NCBI RefSeq assembly: GCF_029211185.1
Contig: NZ_JARGDO010000010.1
Location: 62,001-126,000, forward strand
From: Tessaracoccus caeni
GTDB lineage: Bacteria; Actinomycetota; Actinomycetes; Propionibacteriales; Propionibacteriaceae
Length of the DNA: 64,000 nucleotides
Direction: 5' to 3'
The notes below the pieces were generated by a model. That model saw only the letters and a program-made list of their open reading frames with translations, had not been told where the DNA came from and did no database searches. A program made the position numbers and the translations under genes. Shown piece after piece: positions 1 to 7,684 of this stretch; position 1 is the stretch's first letter, and every line of letters starts with the position of its first letter.

Positions 1-725
1 GCGGTGATCTGATAGTCCGGTGCGCCCTCGGGTGGGATACCGACGATCTCATGTGTCCCGACACCGAGTGTCGCGGAGGTGCTGCCGTTCGTGAAGTTGG
101 CGTTGGTGAGCGTAACGGTGCCGGTTGCGCTCGTGGGGTTCGCCTGGACTTTGAGCTGCCCCTGGTACTGGTCGGTCATCGTGATCGACATCGACACCGA
201 CGGGTTCGCGACGGCGTTCGCCGCCGACTCGCTCCGCATCGTGGTGAGGTGCGACAGGATCGTGGCCTGCATGTTCCCGGGTGCCCGGGTGACGAACTGC
301 CCGTCTCCGCCGCGTGCGGAGTAGTTGCCGCGGTCGGCGATATCCCAGACGTATAGCTGGACGGCGGAGGTGATGTTTGGATCGTTGCTCTCACCCCACC
401 GCCCGAGTACGTAGTTCAGGCGGGCGAGCTCGGTCGCGCTGAGGCTGTCGAGCGTGGTCTTCAGCTCCGGGTGTTGCGTGTTGCCCCACGGGGCGAGCGC
501 GTCGAGATCCATGCAGTACGCCTGACGGCCATGCGACGAGAAGGAACCGAGCCAGAGATCCTGATTGCCATACCCGACGCCCAGGGTCGCGGCCTGCGCC
601 GGGGCTGCCGGGAAGAACAGGCTGCCAAGTAACATCAGCAGGATTGTGAGGGTCGTCGCAACGCTTGAGACAACGCGGCCGGGCAGCGGTGATTTGTCGG
701 GTGGTACGAGAATGTGAGCAGACAA
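1..725 (-). CDS. Thioester-domain (TED) surface protein, N-terminal part
   Basis: The protein is cut by the left window edge; about 241 codons are visible. A TTG start at 725-723 is preceded by AAGGAGAT at a good distance. A signal sequence covers residues about 20-45 (hydrophobic TTLTILLMLLGS, then APAQA cleavage site). Residues 67-75 carry an aromatic-Cys pair (Y70-C71), and residues 122-127 (VQLYVW) fit the hydrophobic-Gln-x-x-hydrophobic-Trp motif, so Cys71 and Gln123 could form the internal thioester of TED adhesins. A second, Thr-rich beta domain follows. TED proteins of Gram-positive bacteria are surface proteins that bind host or environmental surfaces covalently. Any anchor signal would lie outside the window. 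The TED call rests on motif spacing only. Confidence 0.6.
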   Translation of the reverse strand, partial: MSAHILVPPDKSPLPGRVVSSVATTLTILLMLLGSLFFPAAPAQAATLGVGYGNQDLWLGSFSSHGRQAYCMDLDALAPWGNTQHPELKTTLDSLSATELARLNYVLGRWGESNDPNITSAVQLYVWDIADRGNYSARGGDGQFVTRAPGNMQATILSHLTTMRSESAANAVANPSVSMSITMTDQYQGQLKVQANPTSATGTVTLTNANFTNGSTSATLGVGTHEIVGIPPEGAPDYQIT

Positions 726-819
726 GTGGGATCTCCTTATTGATTGTGTCCGCCGTCGTCAGAACGGCAACAGCTACTAGTCAGGTGCGCACACTGCACC
801 GGTAGGACTTGGACGAGCA

Positions 820-1167
820 CTACATAGGTCTCTCCGGTTGCTCAGTGCAGCGCGACGGGGCTGCCGGGAATGCCGCGCCATAGTAGAAGTACCCCGCTTC
901 ATGGAATCTCGTGTCAAAGCAGGTCGCTGCCCGGCTCCGGCAGCGGGTGCCGTCGACGATCGCAACGAGGTCGAAGCCCTCGGTTCCGTACTCGGTGGTG
1001 ATCCGAAGGCTGCCGTTCGGGTCGATCCGCGCGGCTGCGCCATACTGTACGGTGCCAGGACGAAGCAGATTGGTGAGTACTCGGTGCTGGTCGGTGCGGA
1101 GGGCGCTGCGCAGCGATGCGACCGAGGATTGGGGTTCGGTGAGTAACCAAATGCCCGAGGGCTTGCG
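820..1167 (-). pseudogene. 5'-truncated remnant of a secreted or lipoprotein-like gene
   Basis: A 115-codon open frame on the minus strand ends with TAG at 822-820. It has no ATG, GTG or TTG in a sensible place at its 5' side and is closed upstream by a TAG at 1170-1168. The inferred protein has ordinary coding composition (for example RIDPNGSLRITTEYGTEGF) and three Cys residues. It appears to be the C-terminal part of a gene whose front half was lost where the decayed ATPase at 1243 now begins. I do not recognise the family. The coding look is visible; the truncation is an inference from the missing start. Confidence 0.4.
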
Positions 1168-1242
1168 CTACCCGGCGCCTTGACGCGATCTATCCACTCG
1201 ATTCTGAACTGACCGCATTACCCAGACCAGAGCGTCGAGTGC

Positions 1243-2590
1243 TTGGAACGTGTTCCCGAAGAGCATCAGCGCTGCAACGTCGGGATCTTCATCATCAAGG
1301 CTGGAGAAGGAGACGCCATCGGCGGTACTGCTTTCGACGGCACATTCAGTATCGACGCCTCTGCTATCACGAGGGAGTCCATCCCGGTCTGGGGGAGGGG
1401 ATGTGGCTACGGCAATCGCTGTCGACAGGTCCTGCGTGCTGTTCATCAAGTCCACCGCCTATGGCCGAGAAGACTCGCTCACGCACATCGGACCCTTATC
1501 GACCGAATGCACGCCCACGAGTGGGAACGTGCCAAGCTCACCGACCGAGGCGCCAAGCTGCTCGTGCCGACCGTACTCATCATCGCCGCTTCTCCGTGGG
1601 CGCCTGTGAACACCGTCTCCGCCACCGTGAAGGGCGCGATCGGCTCCGCCTCCAAGCACTGAAATGTGCCCAAGCTCCGTCAGGAGTTCGAAGAGCTGGG
1701 TACGATCCGCACCGTGGCCCTCAACGGTAAAGGCGCACTTACCCGCAACTAACCCCAAGTCGTCGAAGTCGTGAGCTTCGAATGCGCCGAACGCGAGGTG
1801 ATCGGCTTCGCCAACGCACTCGAATCATCCAGCATGCACCCGCCGTCGTGACCGTGCCCGATGCGGCGACCAGGCGAGATGCTTAGTAGGATGAGCCGTA
1901 GCGCGGAATCACCGGCACCGCCTCCTGCCAGAGGATCCGAATCAGTATTGTCCGCTGGGTTGATCCCGGTAAGGACCGACTCGCCACCGAGTAGCTTGCC
2001 GAGCAGGGTATGATCATCGTCGTGATCGAAGCCGATTGGGAACTCCCCAATCTCATCGAGGTTCGCGACGAGTTGCGTGCGCGGGATTGGCTGAGACGAT
2101 CCAAATGCTGCAGGAGACGGGATCTCTCGATCATGCTCACCGGTGGCCACGATTGCACTGCACAGGCTCTGGCGGCCGACTCCGGCATCTTGAGTATGCA
2201 CGCCGGGCGGTCCCCGCAGACAAGGCCATGCCATCAGCGCCCTCGTCGCCGCTGATCCCACGGTGATAGTCGGCGATGGTTTTTACGACGTCCCGGTCCC
2301 GGCGCTCGCTCCGGTGACCGTCGCGATGAGCGTCAAGGTTCCGCGGCTGCCATTGAGTCTGCTGGCGTTGCCAATAGCCGTCACGATTCAGTCTTCATTC
2401 CGCAGAACCTTGTGCCAGCTCAGCGGGGCCGGCGCATCGTTATCCGGAATATAGCCCTAGCCCTCTACATCGTGATTGTCCCCTCGTGCTGTTCTGTGCA
2501 CTCGGGTAACCCGGAGTCGTGCACGTTCTCAAACTCGCGTAGCGCTCGTGATCCTCAACGGCGTCCCTGCCCCATACCAGTGGGTGCGGC
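1243..2590 (+). pseudogene. Decayed heavy-metal P1B-type ATPase
   Basis: Pieces of a P1B-ATPase run in the right order but in changing frames with stops. The A-domain motif near 1357-1384 reads SAITRESIPV where TGES is expected. The membrane metal motif near 1590 reads ASPWA in place of SPCA, followed by AIGSASK. The phosphorylation loop near 1710-1730 reads TIRTVALNGKGALTRN, so the catalytic Asp of DKTGT is lost. The stretch at about 2000-2170 gives AEQGMIIVVIEADWE, VRDELR and IMLTGGHDCTAQALAADSGI. GDGFYDVP near 2268 stands for GDGxND. The membrane end (QRGRRIVIRN and VILNGV) closes at about 2590. The closest relative in the window is the CadA-type ATPase at 38373-40280. About 140 bases between the A domain and the SPC motif seem deleted, and the 5' part is missing. 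Confidence 0.8.
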
Positions 2591-2693
2591 AGGATCAGCC
2601 CTGGCATGCGGAGCCGCGCCGACACTGGCAAAAGCGCCGACGTACGCCCACACGCAGTAGCATCCCCTGGCTGACCTCAGGTTCCGATGCTAA

Positions 2694-2717
2694 ATTGTTA
2701 CATGACAATGGAGGTGA
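2694..2717 (+). promoter_or_regulatory. Inverted repeat and strong ribosome binding site before the first DUF6153-like gene
   Basis: An inverted repeat ATTGT-N6-ACAAT lies at 2694-2709, directly before the Shine-Dalgarno GGAGGTGA at 2710-2717. A TGCTAAATT stretch at 2688-2696 could be an extended -10 element. The position suggests an operator that blocks transcription start or translation. The binding protein is unknown; the repeat does not match the CTACA-N3-TGTAG sites found elsewhere in the window. Confidence 0.35.
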
Positions 2718-2724
2718 TGGAGTG

Positions 2725-3153
2725 ATGAGTGCACGCGTTGCATCGCGACGACCGCTATCGCGGCGTGCGATCCTGACCCTCGTCTGGGTCGGCGCCTTCG
2801 TCATCCTCGGTCTCGTCGGACTGCGCGCGCACAGCGCCGAACTCAGCAGCGTGCCGGTAATCGCCGAGGCCTCGGCGAGCACCAGTGCGACCACCCCCTC
2901 AACAGCCTCGACCGCCACGCTCGTCGAGGGGGGCGAGCACGCCGCCCACGGCAGCGTGCAGAGCTGGCACCTCGATCTCATCGCGATCTGCATGCTCACC
3001 ATGCTCGCCACTCTGATGCTGGTCGTGCTCTTCACCCGGCGACCGTGGCTACAGCTGCGGCTCGGCAGGATCCGCGAATGGGCGGTCGCCCTGCCGCGCG
3101 CACCCGCCCGCCCGCAGCCATTGCTGCTCCTTCACTCGATCTCGCGAACCTGA
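2725..3153 (+). CDS. DUF6153-like small membrane protein, copy 1
   Basis: A 142-residue protein. The ATG at 2725 lies 7 bases after GGAGGTGA; a GTG at 2722 is the alternative. It has an Arg-rich start, a first membrane helix (about residues 16-35), a Ser/Thr/Ala-rich extracytoplasmic stretch with HAAHGS, a second helix (about 82-102) and an Arg/Pro-rich tail ending HSISRT. This layout fits actinobacterial DUF6153, which is often found beside copper and disulfide genes. It resembles the protein at 5783-6220 in layout. Function unknown; the few His residues could touch metal, but that is speculation. Confidence 0.6.
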   Translation: MSARVASRRPLSRRAILTLVWVGAFVILGLVGLRAHSAELSSVPVIAEASASTSATTPSTASTATLVEGGEHAAHGSVQSWHLDLIAICMLTMLATLMLVVLFTRRPWLQLRLGRIREWAVALPRAPARPQPLLLLHSISRT

Positions 3154-3338
3154 TCTCCACCGGGAAACCCGTGCACGGGGATAGCCCGCGAAGCTCCGTG
3201 TGCCTCCAACCGGCACCACGTTCCCTCTGAGAGCTTCGCCGGCCCCTGCAAAAGCGCTGACATCGGCACGCCTTCCGGCATTGCGCACTCTCGAACATCA
3301 CTCGGGCGCACGAGCGCCCCCGATCAGGAGCCAGCAGT

Positions 3339-3455
3339 TTGAACTCCACAGATTCACCGATCAAAGCTAAACACTTCCTCTTCGTCTTCGGCACCGTGCT
3401 CCTGAGCATCTGTTTCGCCGTCGTCTCGTTCTTCGTCCTCGGAGTCGTCTTTTGA
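3339..3455 (+). CDS. 38-residue single-pass membrane peptide coupled to M23 gene
   Basis: A TTG start at 3339 lies 8 bases after AGGAG (3326-3330). The product is MNSTDSPIKAK followed by one strongly hydrophobic helix (residues 12-38, with one Cys) that ends right at the stop. The TGA (3453-3455) overlaps the TTG start of the M23 peptidase (3452-3454), so the two are probably translationally coupled. The family is not recognised. The size, the N-in topology suggested by the two Lys residues and the tight overlap support a real gene. It may be a small accessory subunit or a coupling leader. Confidence 0.5.
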   Translation: MNSTDSPIKAKHFLFVFGTVLLSICFAVVSFFVLGVVF

Positions 3456-4366
3456 GGCGGCGTCGGCACGCCGAGGAATCGGCGGGGCCGAGGCGGAGCA
3501 CCTGGATCGAACCCACTGATACAGACGAACGCTCGACCGACGACTCGGCTCGGCCCCGCCGATCCAAGCATGCAGCCGCAGCACCGTCCACGGTGCCATA
3601 CACCGATCTCCCGGCGCAGCCCGTCAGCGAGCGGCCTGCCGCCGAGGAGACGCCGACCGGGGGCGGAACGGAACCCGAGACCGGCACGGCACGGCGACGC
3701 TCACAACTGCGCAGCTTCGTCGCTGGCAGTACGGCGCTCGCGAGCGTCACCGTACTCGTGGCGGGTACCGTCTTCCCTGCGACCAGCGCCGCGACCGCCG
3801 ATACCCCCGTCTTCGCGAGCCGACAGCAGGCCTTCGTCACGGGAGGCACAACCGACACTCCGACGCTGCTCGACGAGCTCTCGGTCTCCCCGACTGCGAT
3901 CGCGCCCGAGATCGGGCTGAGCGGTGGGGCAGTGACCGTCAGCGGCCTCACCGACACCACATTGCAGTACCCCTTCGCCCAAGAGGTGCCGCTCACCGAT
4001 GGCTTCGGATACCGCTCCGCACCAGTCGCAGGCTTCCACGACGCACAAGACATGGCCGCTGCCGGCGGCACTCCGATCCGCATCGTCGGTGACGGCGTGA
4101 TCACTGAGGCTGGCTGGGCCTCCGACGGCTGCGGCTTCTCGCTGAAAGTCCAGCACCAGGTTGCCGGTCAAGAGGTCATCAGCCGGTACTGCCATATGCA
4201 GGAGAACTCCCACTCCTGGCAGGTTGGCCAAACCGTTCAGGGAGACGACCAAGCCGGACTCGTCGGAACCACCGGGATGTCCTTCGGCAACCACCTGCAC
4301 CTGGTGGTGCGCGTCGAAGATGAGCCCGTCGACCCGCTGCCGTTCATCGCCGCGAACTCGAAGTAG
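3452..4366 (+). CDS. M23 (LytM-type) membrane-anchored metallopeptidase
   Basis: A 304-residue protein starting at TTG 3452, inside the stop of the upstream peptide gene. The first 90 residues are charged and low complexity, followed by a membrane anchor or signal segment (about 90-115, SFVAGSTALASVTVLVAGTV) and a C-terminal M23 domain. The zinc motif HxxxD appears as HDAQD and the HxH motif as NHLHL near the C-terminus. M23 enzymes cleave peptidoglycan cross-bridges or act as scaffolds. The gene stands just before CtaG, so a role in making room in the wall for an envelope complex is possible, but that is inference. Confidence 0.85.
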   Translation: MRRRRHAEESAGPRRSTWIEPTDTDERSTDDSARPRRSKHAAAAPSTVPYTDLPAQPVSERPAAEETPTGGGTEPETGTARRRSQLRSFVAGSTALASVTVLVAGTVFPATSAATADTPVFASRQQAFVTGGTTDTPTLLDELSVSPTAIAPEIGLSGGAVTVSGLTDTTLQYPFAQEVPLTDGFGYRSAPVAGFHDAQDMAAAGGTPIRIVGDGVITEAGWASDGCGFSLKVQHQVAGQEVISRYCHMQENSHSWQVGQTVQGDDQAGLVGTTGMSFGNHLHLVVRVEDEPVDPLPFIAANSK

Positions 4367-4416
4367 CCCCCTCCCCGGCGAGCACTCGCCAGCGTCAGTA
4401 AGGACAACCCCCGACC

Positions 4417-5337
4417 GTGTACCCCGCGATGGCCAGCCTCGAGCTCGGCGACCTCTTCCAGTTCGATTTGCGCAGCATGTCGCCGCTCGCCTGGCTCGCC
4501 GTCGTCTGCCTCTCCATCTACCTGACCGGGGCGATCTCCCTCTGGGTACGGGGAAAACGATGGGGCGTCGGTTCGACGCTGCTGTTCACCGTCGGCTGCC
4601 TCCTCTGGTTCGCGGCCACCGGACTGCGCGCGAACGCCTACGCCGAGGAACTCGTCTCGGTGCTGCTCTTCCAGCAGATCACGCTCATGGTCGTCGCACC
4701 CCCGTTCCTGCTCATGGGCTCTCCCGGCCGTCTGCTCCTGCGCGCGACGCCGCGCCGGGGACTCGGGCGGCCGGTGATGCGCGCCGCGCTCAGCGCCTAC
4801 CGCTCGCGCACCGCCCAGGTGCTCCTGCACCCGGCCACCGTGATCGTCATCGCCGTCGTCGCCTTCCCCACCCTGTACTTCACCGACACCCTGAGCTGGT
4901 TCCTCGAGCTCCCGTCCGGGCATCTCATCCTGCTCACCCTGTTCCTCGCCTTCGGCATGATCGGTGGCGCTCCGCTGTGGTCACTCGACCCGTTGCCGCG
5001 CGCCCCATCGTTCGTGGTACGCATCGTCGACGTGCTCCTCGAGATCCAGATCCACGCGATCTTCGGGCTCGTGCTGCTGCGCAGCACCGAGCCCATGTTC
5101 CGCTGGTACGCCACCGACCCCGAAGCGTGGGGGATCAGCCGCGCTCTCGACCAGGCCATCGCTGGCGGCCTGATCTGGTCATACGGCGAGCTGCCGCTGA
5201 TCATCGTGCTCATCGTCACCATTTCCAAGTGGCGCACGAGCGATCTGCGGCAAGCGAAACGTCGAGAAGCTCAAGAGGACGCGGAACTCGACGCCTACAA
5301 CGCCTACCTCGCCGCGAAGTTCGGAAAGGAGCAGTGA
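4417..5337 (+). CDS. ctaG: Cytochrome c oxidase assembly protein, CtaG (caa3) family
   Basis: A 306-residue multi-pass membrane protein. The GTG at 4417 follows AAGGA by 12 bases; the ATG at 4429 is the alternative. About seven hydrophobic helices and family-like segments (LLFQQITLMVVAPPFLLMGSP; LIWSYGELPL near the end) match caa3_CtaG. Members are thought to help deliver copper to haem-copper oxidases. The cytoplasmic tail is charged (KWRTSDLRQAKRREAQEDAE). The stop TGA shares its A with the ATG of the next gene. A second CtaG domain lies in the fusion protein at 23353-25413. Confidence 0.85.
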   Translation: MYPAMASLELGDLFQFDLRSMSPLAWLAVVCLSIYLTGAISLWVRGKRWGVGSTLLFTVGCLLWFAATGLRANAYAEELVSVLLFQQITLMVVAPPFLLMGSPGRLLLRATPRRGLGRPVMRAALSAYRSRTAQVLLHPATVIVIAVVAFPTLYFTDTLSWFLELPSGHLILLTLFLAFGMIGGAPLWSLDPLPRAPSFVVRIVDVLLEIQIHAIFGLVLLRSTEPMFRWYATDPEAWGISRALDQAIAGGLIWSYGELPLIIVLIVTISKWRTSDLRQAKRREAQEDAELDAYNAYLAAKFGKEQ

Positions 5338-5714
5338 TGGCGACGATCCTTATCTTCGCGCTCACCGCGATGCTCGGCGTGCTGGCCATCTTCCAGATCG
5401 CCCTGGCTGCCGGTGCACCGCTCGGCAAGTACGCGTGGGGCGGGGAACACATCACGCTCCCGCTCAACCTCCGCCTCGGCGCGATCTCCGCTGTGCTCCG
5501 CTACGCCTTCATCGCTTTCATCGCCCTCGATCGCAGCGGCACCATCGCTGTGCTGCCCGGGGAGTTCAGCTTCTGGGTGATGTGGCTCATCGTCGCTCAC
5601 CTCGGGTTCAGTGTGATCCTCAGCCTGCTCTCCAAGAGCAAAGACGAGAAGATGACGCTCGCTCCCTACACCTTCGTGATGGGCCTGCTCAGCCTGCTCA
5701 TCGCTCTTCAATAG
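5337..5714 (+). CDS. Four-helix membrane protein, unknown
   Basis: A 125-residue protein. Its ATG at 5337 overlaps the CtaG stop (TGATG) with GGAG upstream. Four predicted membrane helices (about 2-22, 44-64, 74-96 and 108-124) are joined by short loops, with a conserved-looking YAWGGEH segment after helix 1. The family is not recognised. Tight overlap with ctaG suggests it works with the copper or oxidase assembly factor. Confidence 0.75.
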   Translation: MATILIFALTAMLGVLAIFQIALAAGAPLGKYAWGGEHITLPLNLRLGAISAVLRYAFIAFIALDRSGTIAVLPGEFSFWVMWLIVAHLGFSVILSLLSKSKDEKMTLAPYTFVMGLLSLLIALQ

Positions 5715-5770
5715 GGTGCAGTATGCCGTGCGCGTCAGTCCACTCCCATGATCGCCTTGAACCCGCTCGG

Positions 5771-5785
5771 TATAATCGGGGTGTG
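5771..5785 (+). promoter_or_regulatory. TATAAT -10 element placed for a leaderless GTG start
   Basis: A perfect TATAAT at 5771-5776 ends 6 bases before the GTG at 5783. A transcript starting at the usual distance would begin at or next to this codon. No Shine-Dalgarno sequence lies before the GTG, and no good -35 box is visible at 17 bases. Leaderless GTG and ATG mRNAs are common in Actinobacteria, so this supports the chosen start. Confidence 0.5.
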
Positions 5786-6220
5786 TCCTCAGTTCCCCGC
5801 AGTGCCCGCATCACGCGGCGACGATTCACGATGAGAGCCGCGACGCTGCTCCTCGCCGCAATCGTCACCGTCGTGGGCTTGTGGGGCGTCTCCCACGCCG
5901 ATGATGTCGGCTTCTCCGCGCCGGCGGCCGCCTCGAACACGGTCGCAGCCACCTCCTTCGACGCCGCAGTGGGACACTTCGCCGACACCGTGGGGGAGAC
6001 CACCGCCAGCGACGACATCCTGATCGGTGTTGTCACCTGCCTGCTCGGGATACTCTGCGGCTTTGCCTTGGCGATCCTGATCGTCTTCGCGCTCCGCTGC
6101 AGGCAGATGCGGTTCCAACGCCAGCGCCCCCAGATCGCTCCGATCGCCGCAACTGCAGCGTTCAATCATCGCGGCAGGCATCGCTTCGGCCTGCACGACC
6201 TCAGCCTCCTGCGCATTTAA
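5783..6220 (+). CDS. DUF6153-like small membrane protein, copy 2
   Basis: A 145-residue protein with GTG start at 5783, probably leaderless behind TATAAT. It has the same plan as the protein at 2725-3153: basic N-terminus, helix at about 16-34, an Ala/Ser/Thr-rich outer stretch, second helix at about 78-100 with an Arg-rich inner end (ALRCRQMRFQRQRPQ), and a tail ending LHDLSLLRI, typical of DUF6153. The two copies bracket the peptide/M23/CtaG genes. A hairpin CTGCC-N6-GGCAG lies just after it (6232-6247). Function unknown. Confidence 0.6.
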   Translation: MSSVPRSARITRRRFTMRAATLLLAAIVTVVGLWGVSHADDVGFSAPAAASNTVAATSFDAAVGHFADTVGETTASDDILIGVVTCLLGILCGFALAILIVFALRCRQMRFQRQRPQIAPIAATAAFNHRGRHRFGLHDLSLLRI

Positions 6221-6293
6221 GCGCCCCTCACGCTGCCCCCTGAGGCAGGAACGGGCCGGCACGTCCGCCATGCCCGCGACCACGCGTTGAGGA

Positions 6294-6923
6294 ATGAGGA
6301 GAACCAGGAACTTGAGGACGTCCAAACCGACGTACCTGCTGCTGACCGCACTCGTAGCGACCGCCGCAATCAGCATTGGGCTGATCGGCTGCACAGCCGC
6401 CGCGCCGATGTCGGAACAGTACCAGCAGGGCAGTGAACGAAGCGGCACTTCTGATGGCCGCATCGTCGAGATTCCGGTCGACGAGCGTGGCGCCGCCGTG
6501 AGCTTCAGCGGCACCACCGAATACGGCGACCCGGTTTCCAGCGACGACTACGCCGGAGAGGTGTACGTCGTGAACTTCTGGTACGCCGCCTGCGGCCCCT
6601 GCATCATCGAGGCCCCCATGCTCGAGGAGGTCTGGCTGAACTACCAGGATGAGGGCGTCGGGTTCCTCGGTGTGAACATCTACGACCAGCCCGCAACCGC
6701 CGTCGCCTTCGCCGAAGAGAACGGCATCACCTACCCGAGCATCATCGATGTGAACGACGGCCGCGTCAAGCAGGCCTTCGCCGGCGTCACCCCGATCCAG
6801 GCCACGCCCACCACGCTCGTGCTCGACCGCGAGGGGCGCGTCGCGGCCCGCATCATCGGGCAACTCGAGTCCGCCTCCATCCTCGACACGCTCGTCGCCG
6901 ACGCACTCGCGGAGACGCCATGA
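6294..6923 (+). CDS. TlpA/ResA-like thioredoxin-fold lipoprotein
   Basis: A 209-residue protein. The signal sequence ends in the lipobox LIGC (Cys33), so it is a lipoprotein facing the outside. The thioredoxin-fold domain starts near residue 75 and contains the active-site pair CGPC at 100-103; a TPTT motif near residue 170 holds the cis-proline. Such proteins keep the apocytochrome c haem-binding cysteines reduced, fed by CcdA. The next gene is ccdA, overlapping by ATGA. The ATG at 6294 is used here; a TTG at 6312, 10 bases after AGGAG, is a good alternative start. Confidence 0.88.
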   Translation: MRRTRNLRTSKPTYLLLTALVATAAISIGLIGCTAAAPMSEQYQQGSERSGTSDGRIVEIPVDERGAAVSFSGTTEYGDPVSSDDYAGEVYVVNFWYAACGPCIIEAPMLEEVWLNYQDEGVGFLGVNIYDQPATAVAFAEENGITYPSIIDVNDGRVKQAFAGVTPIQATPTTLVLDREGRVAARIIGQLESASILDTLVADALAETP

Positions 6924-7684
6924 ACCCGAGCGATCTCGTTTTCGACGGCGCACTCTGGGCGGGTGTGCTCATCGCCGCACTCGCCGGCTTCGTCTCCTTC
7001 GCCTCCCCCTGCGTGCTTCCGCTCGTACCCGGTTACTTCGGCTACCTTGGCTCCGCCGTCGCCCCCGTCGAGCCGAGCTTTGCACCTGCCCGCGGCACCA
7101 CCGCACAGCGCCGCCGCCTGCTCCTGGGTGTTCTCCTGTTCATCGCCGGATTCTCCATCGTGTTCGTCACTGTCACCGTGCTCGGAGGTGTCTTCGGCCA
7201 GGTCTTCCTCGCCTATGCCGACATCGCCACCCGTATCCTCGGCGTCGTCGTGATCGTCATGGGGCTCGCCTTCGTCGGGGTCTTCCGCAAGATGCAGCGC
7301 ACTGTCCGACCCCGCTTCCGCTCACGCCTGGGCCTCGCCGGGGCGCCACTGCTCGGTCTCGCCCTCGGTATCGGCTGGACACCGTGCATCGGGCCCACCC
7401 TCGCCGCGATCATCTCCGTGTCGTGGAACCTCGGCGACCCCGTCCGTGCGGGGCTGCTCGGCGTCGCCTACTCGCTCGGCCTCGGTATCCCGTTCCTGCT
7501 GCTCGCCCTCGGGCTCGGCTGGGCCACCCGCTCGATGTCGTTCCTGCGGCGTCACATCCGCGCCATCAACATCGCCGGCGGAGTTGTCCTCGTCGTGCTC
7601 GGCCTGCTCATGGTAAGCGGGCTCTGGACGCGCCTCATGTCCTCCCTGCAGGGGGTGATGGCGAATGTCCAGCTCCCGCTCTGA
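6920..7684 (+). CDS. ccdA: Cytochrome c biogenesis transmembrane protein CcdA
   Basis: A 254-residue protein with about six helices. It carries the two family cysteines, one in FASPCVLPLVPGYF (Cys31) and one in GWTPCIGP (about residue 156), which move electrons from cytoplasmic thioredoxin to outer thiol partners. It overlaps the TlpA-like gene by 4 bases and the ResB gene by 20 bases. This is the electron source for the Ccs haem-ligation system encoded next. Confidence 0.93.
   Translation: MNPSDLVFDGALWAGVLIAALAGFVSFASPCVLPLVPGYFGYLGSAVAPVEPSFAPARGTTAQRRRLLLGVLLFIAGFSIVFVTVTVLGGVFGQVFLAYADIATRILGVVVIVMGLAFVGVFRKMQRTVRPRFRSRLGLAGAPLLGLALGIGWTPCIGPTLAAIISVSWNLGDPVRAGLLGVAYSLGLGIPFLLLALGLGWATRSMSFLRRHIRAINIAGGVVLVVLGLLMVSGLWTRLMSSLQGVMANVQLPL

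Noticed and set aside
1168-1455. 95-codon minus-strand frame starting MDLMNSTQDL
   Set aside because: It lies across the A-domain part of the decayed ATPase, has no known pattern, and no ribosome site was seen; more likely an antisense reading.
2694-2709. Fourth BlaI/CopY operator
   Set aside because: ATTGT-N6-ACAAT does not share the CTACA/TGTAG arms of the three other sites.
4161-5714. 517-codon plus-strand frame
   Set aside because: Its first part is Arg/Pro-rich antisense-like reading through the M23 and ctaG genes; only the last 125 codons from 5337 are real.
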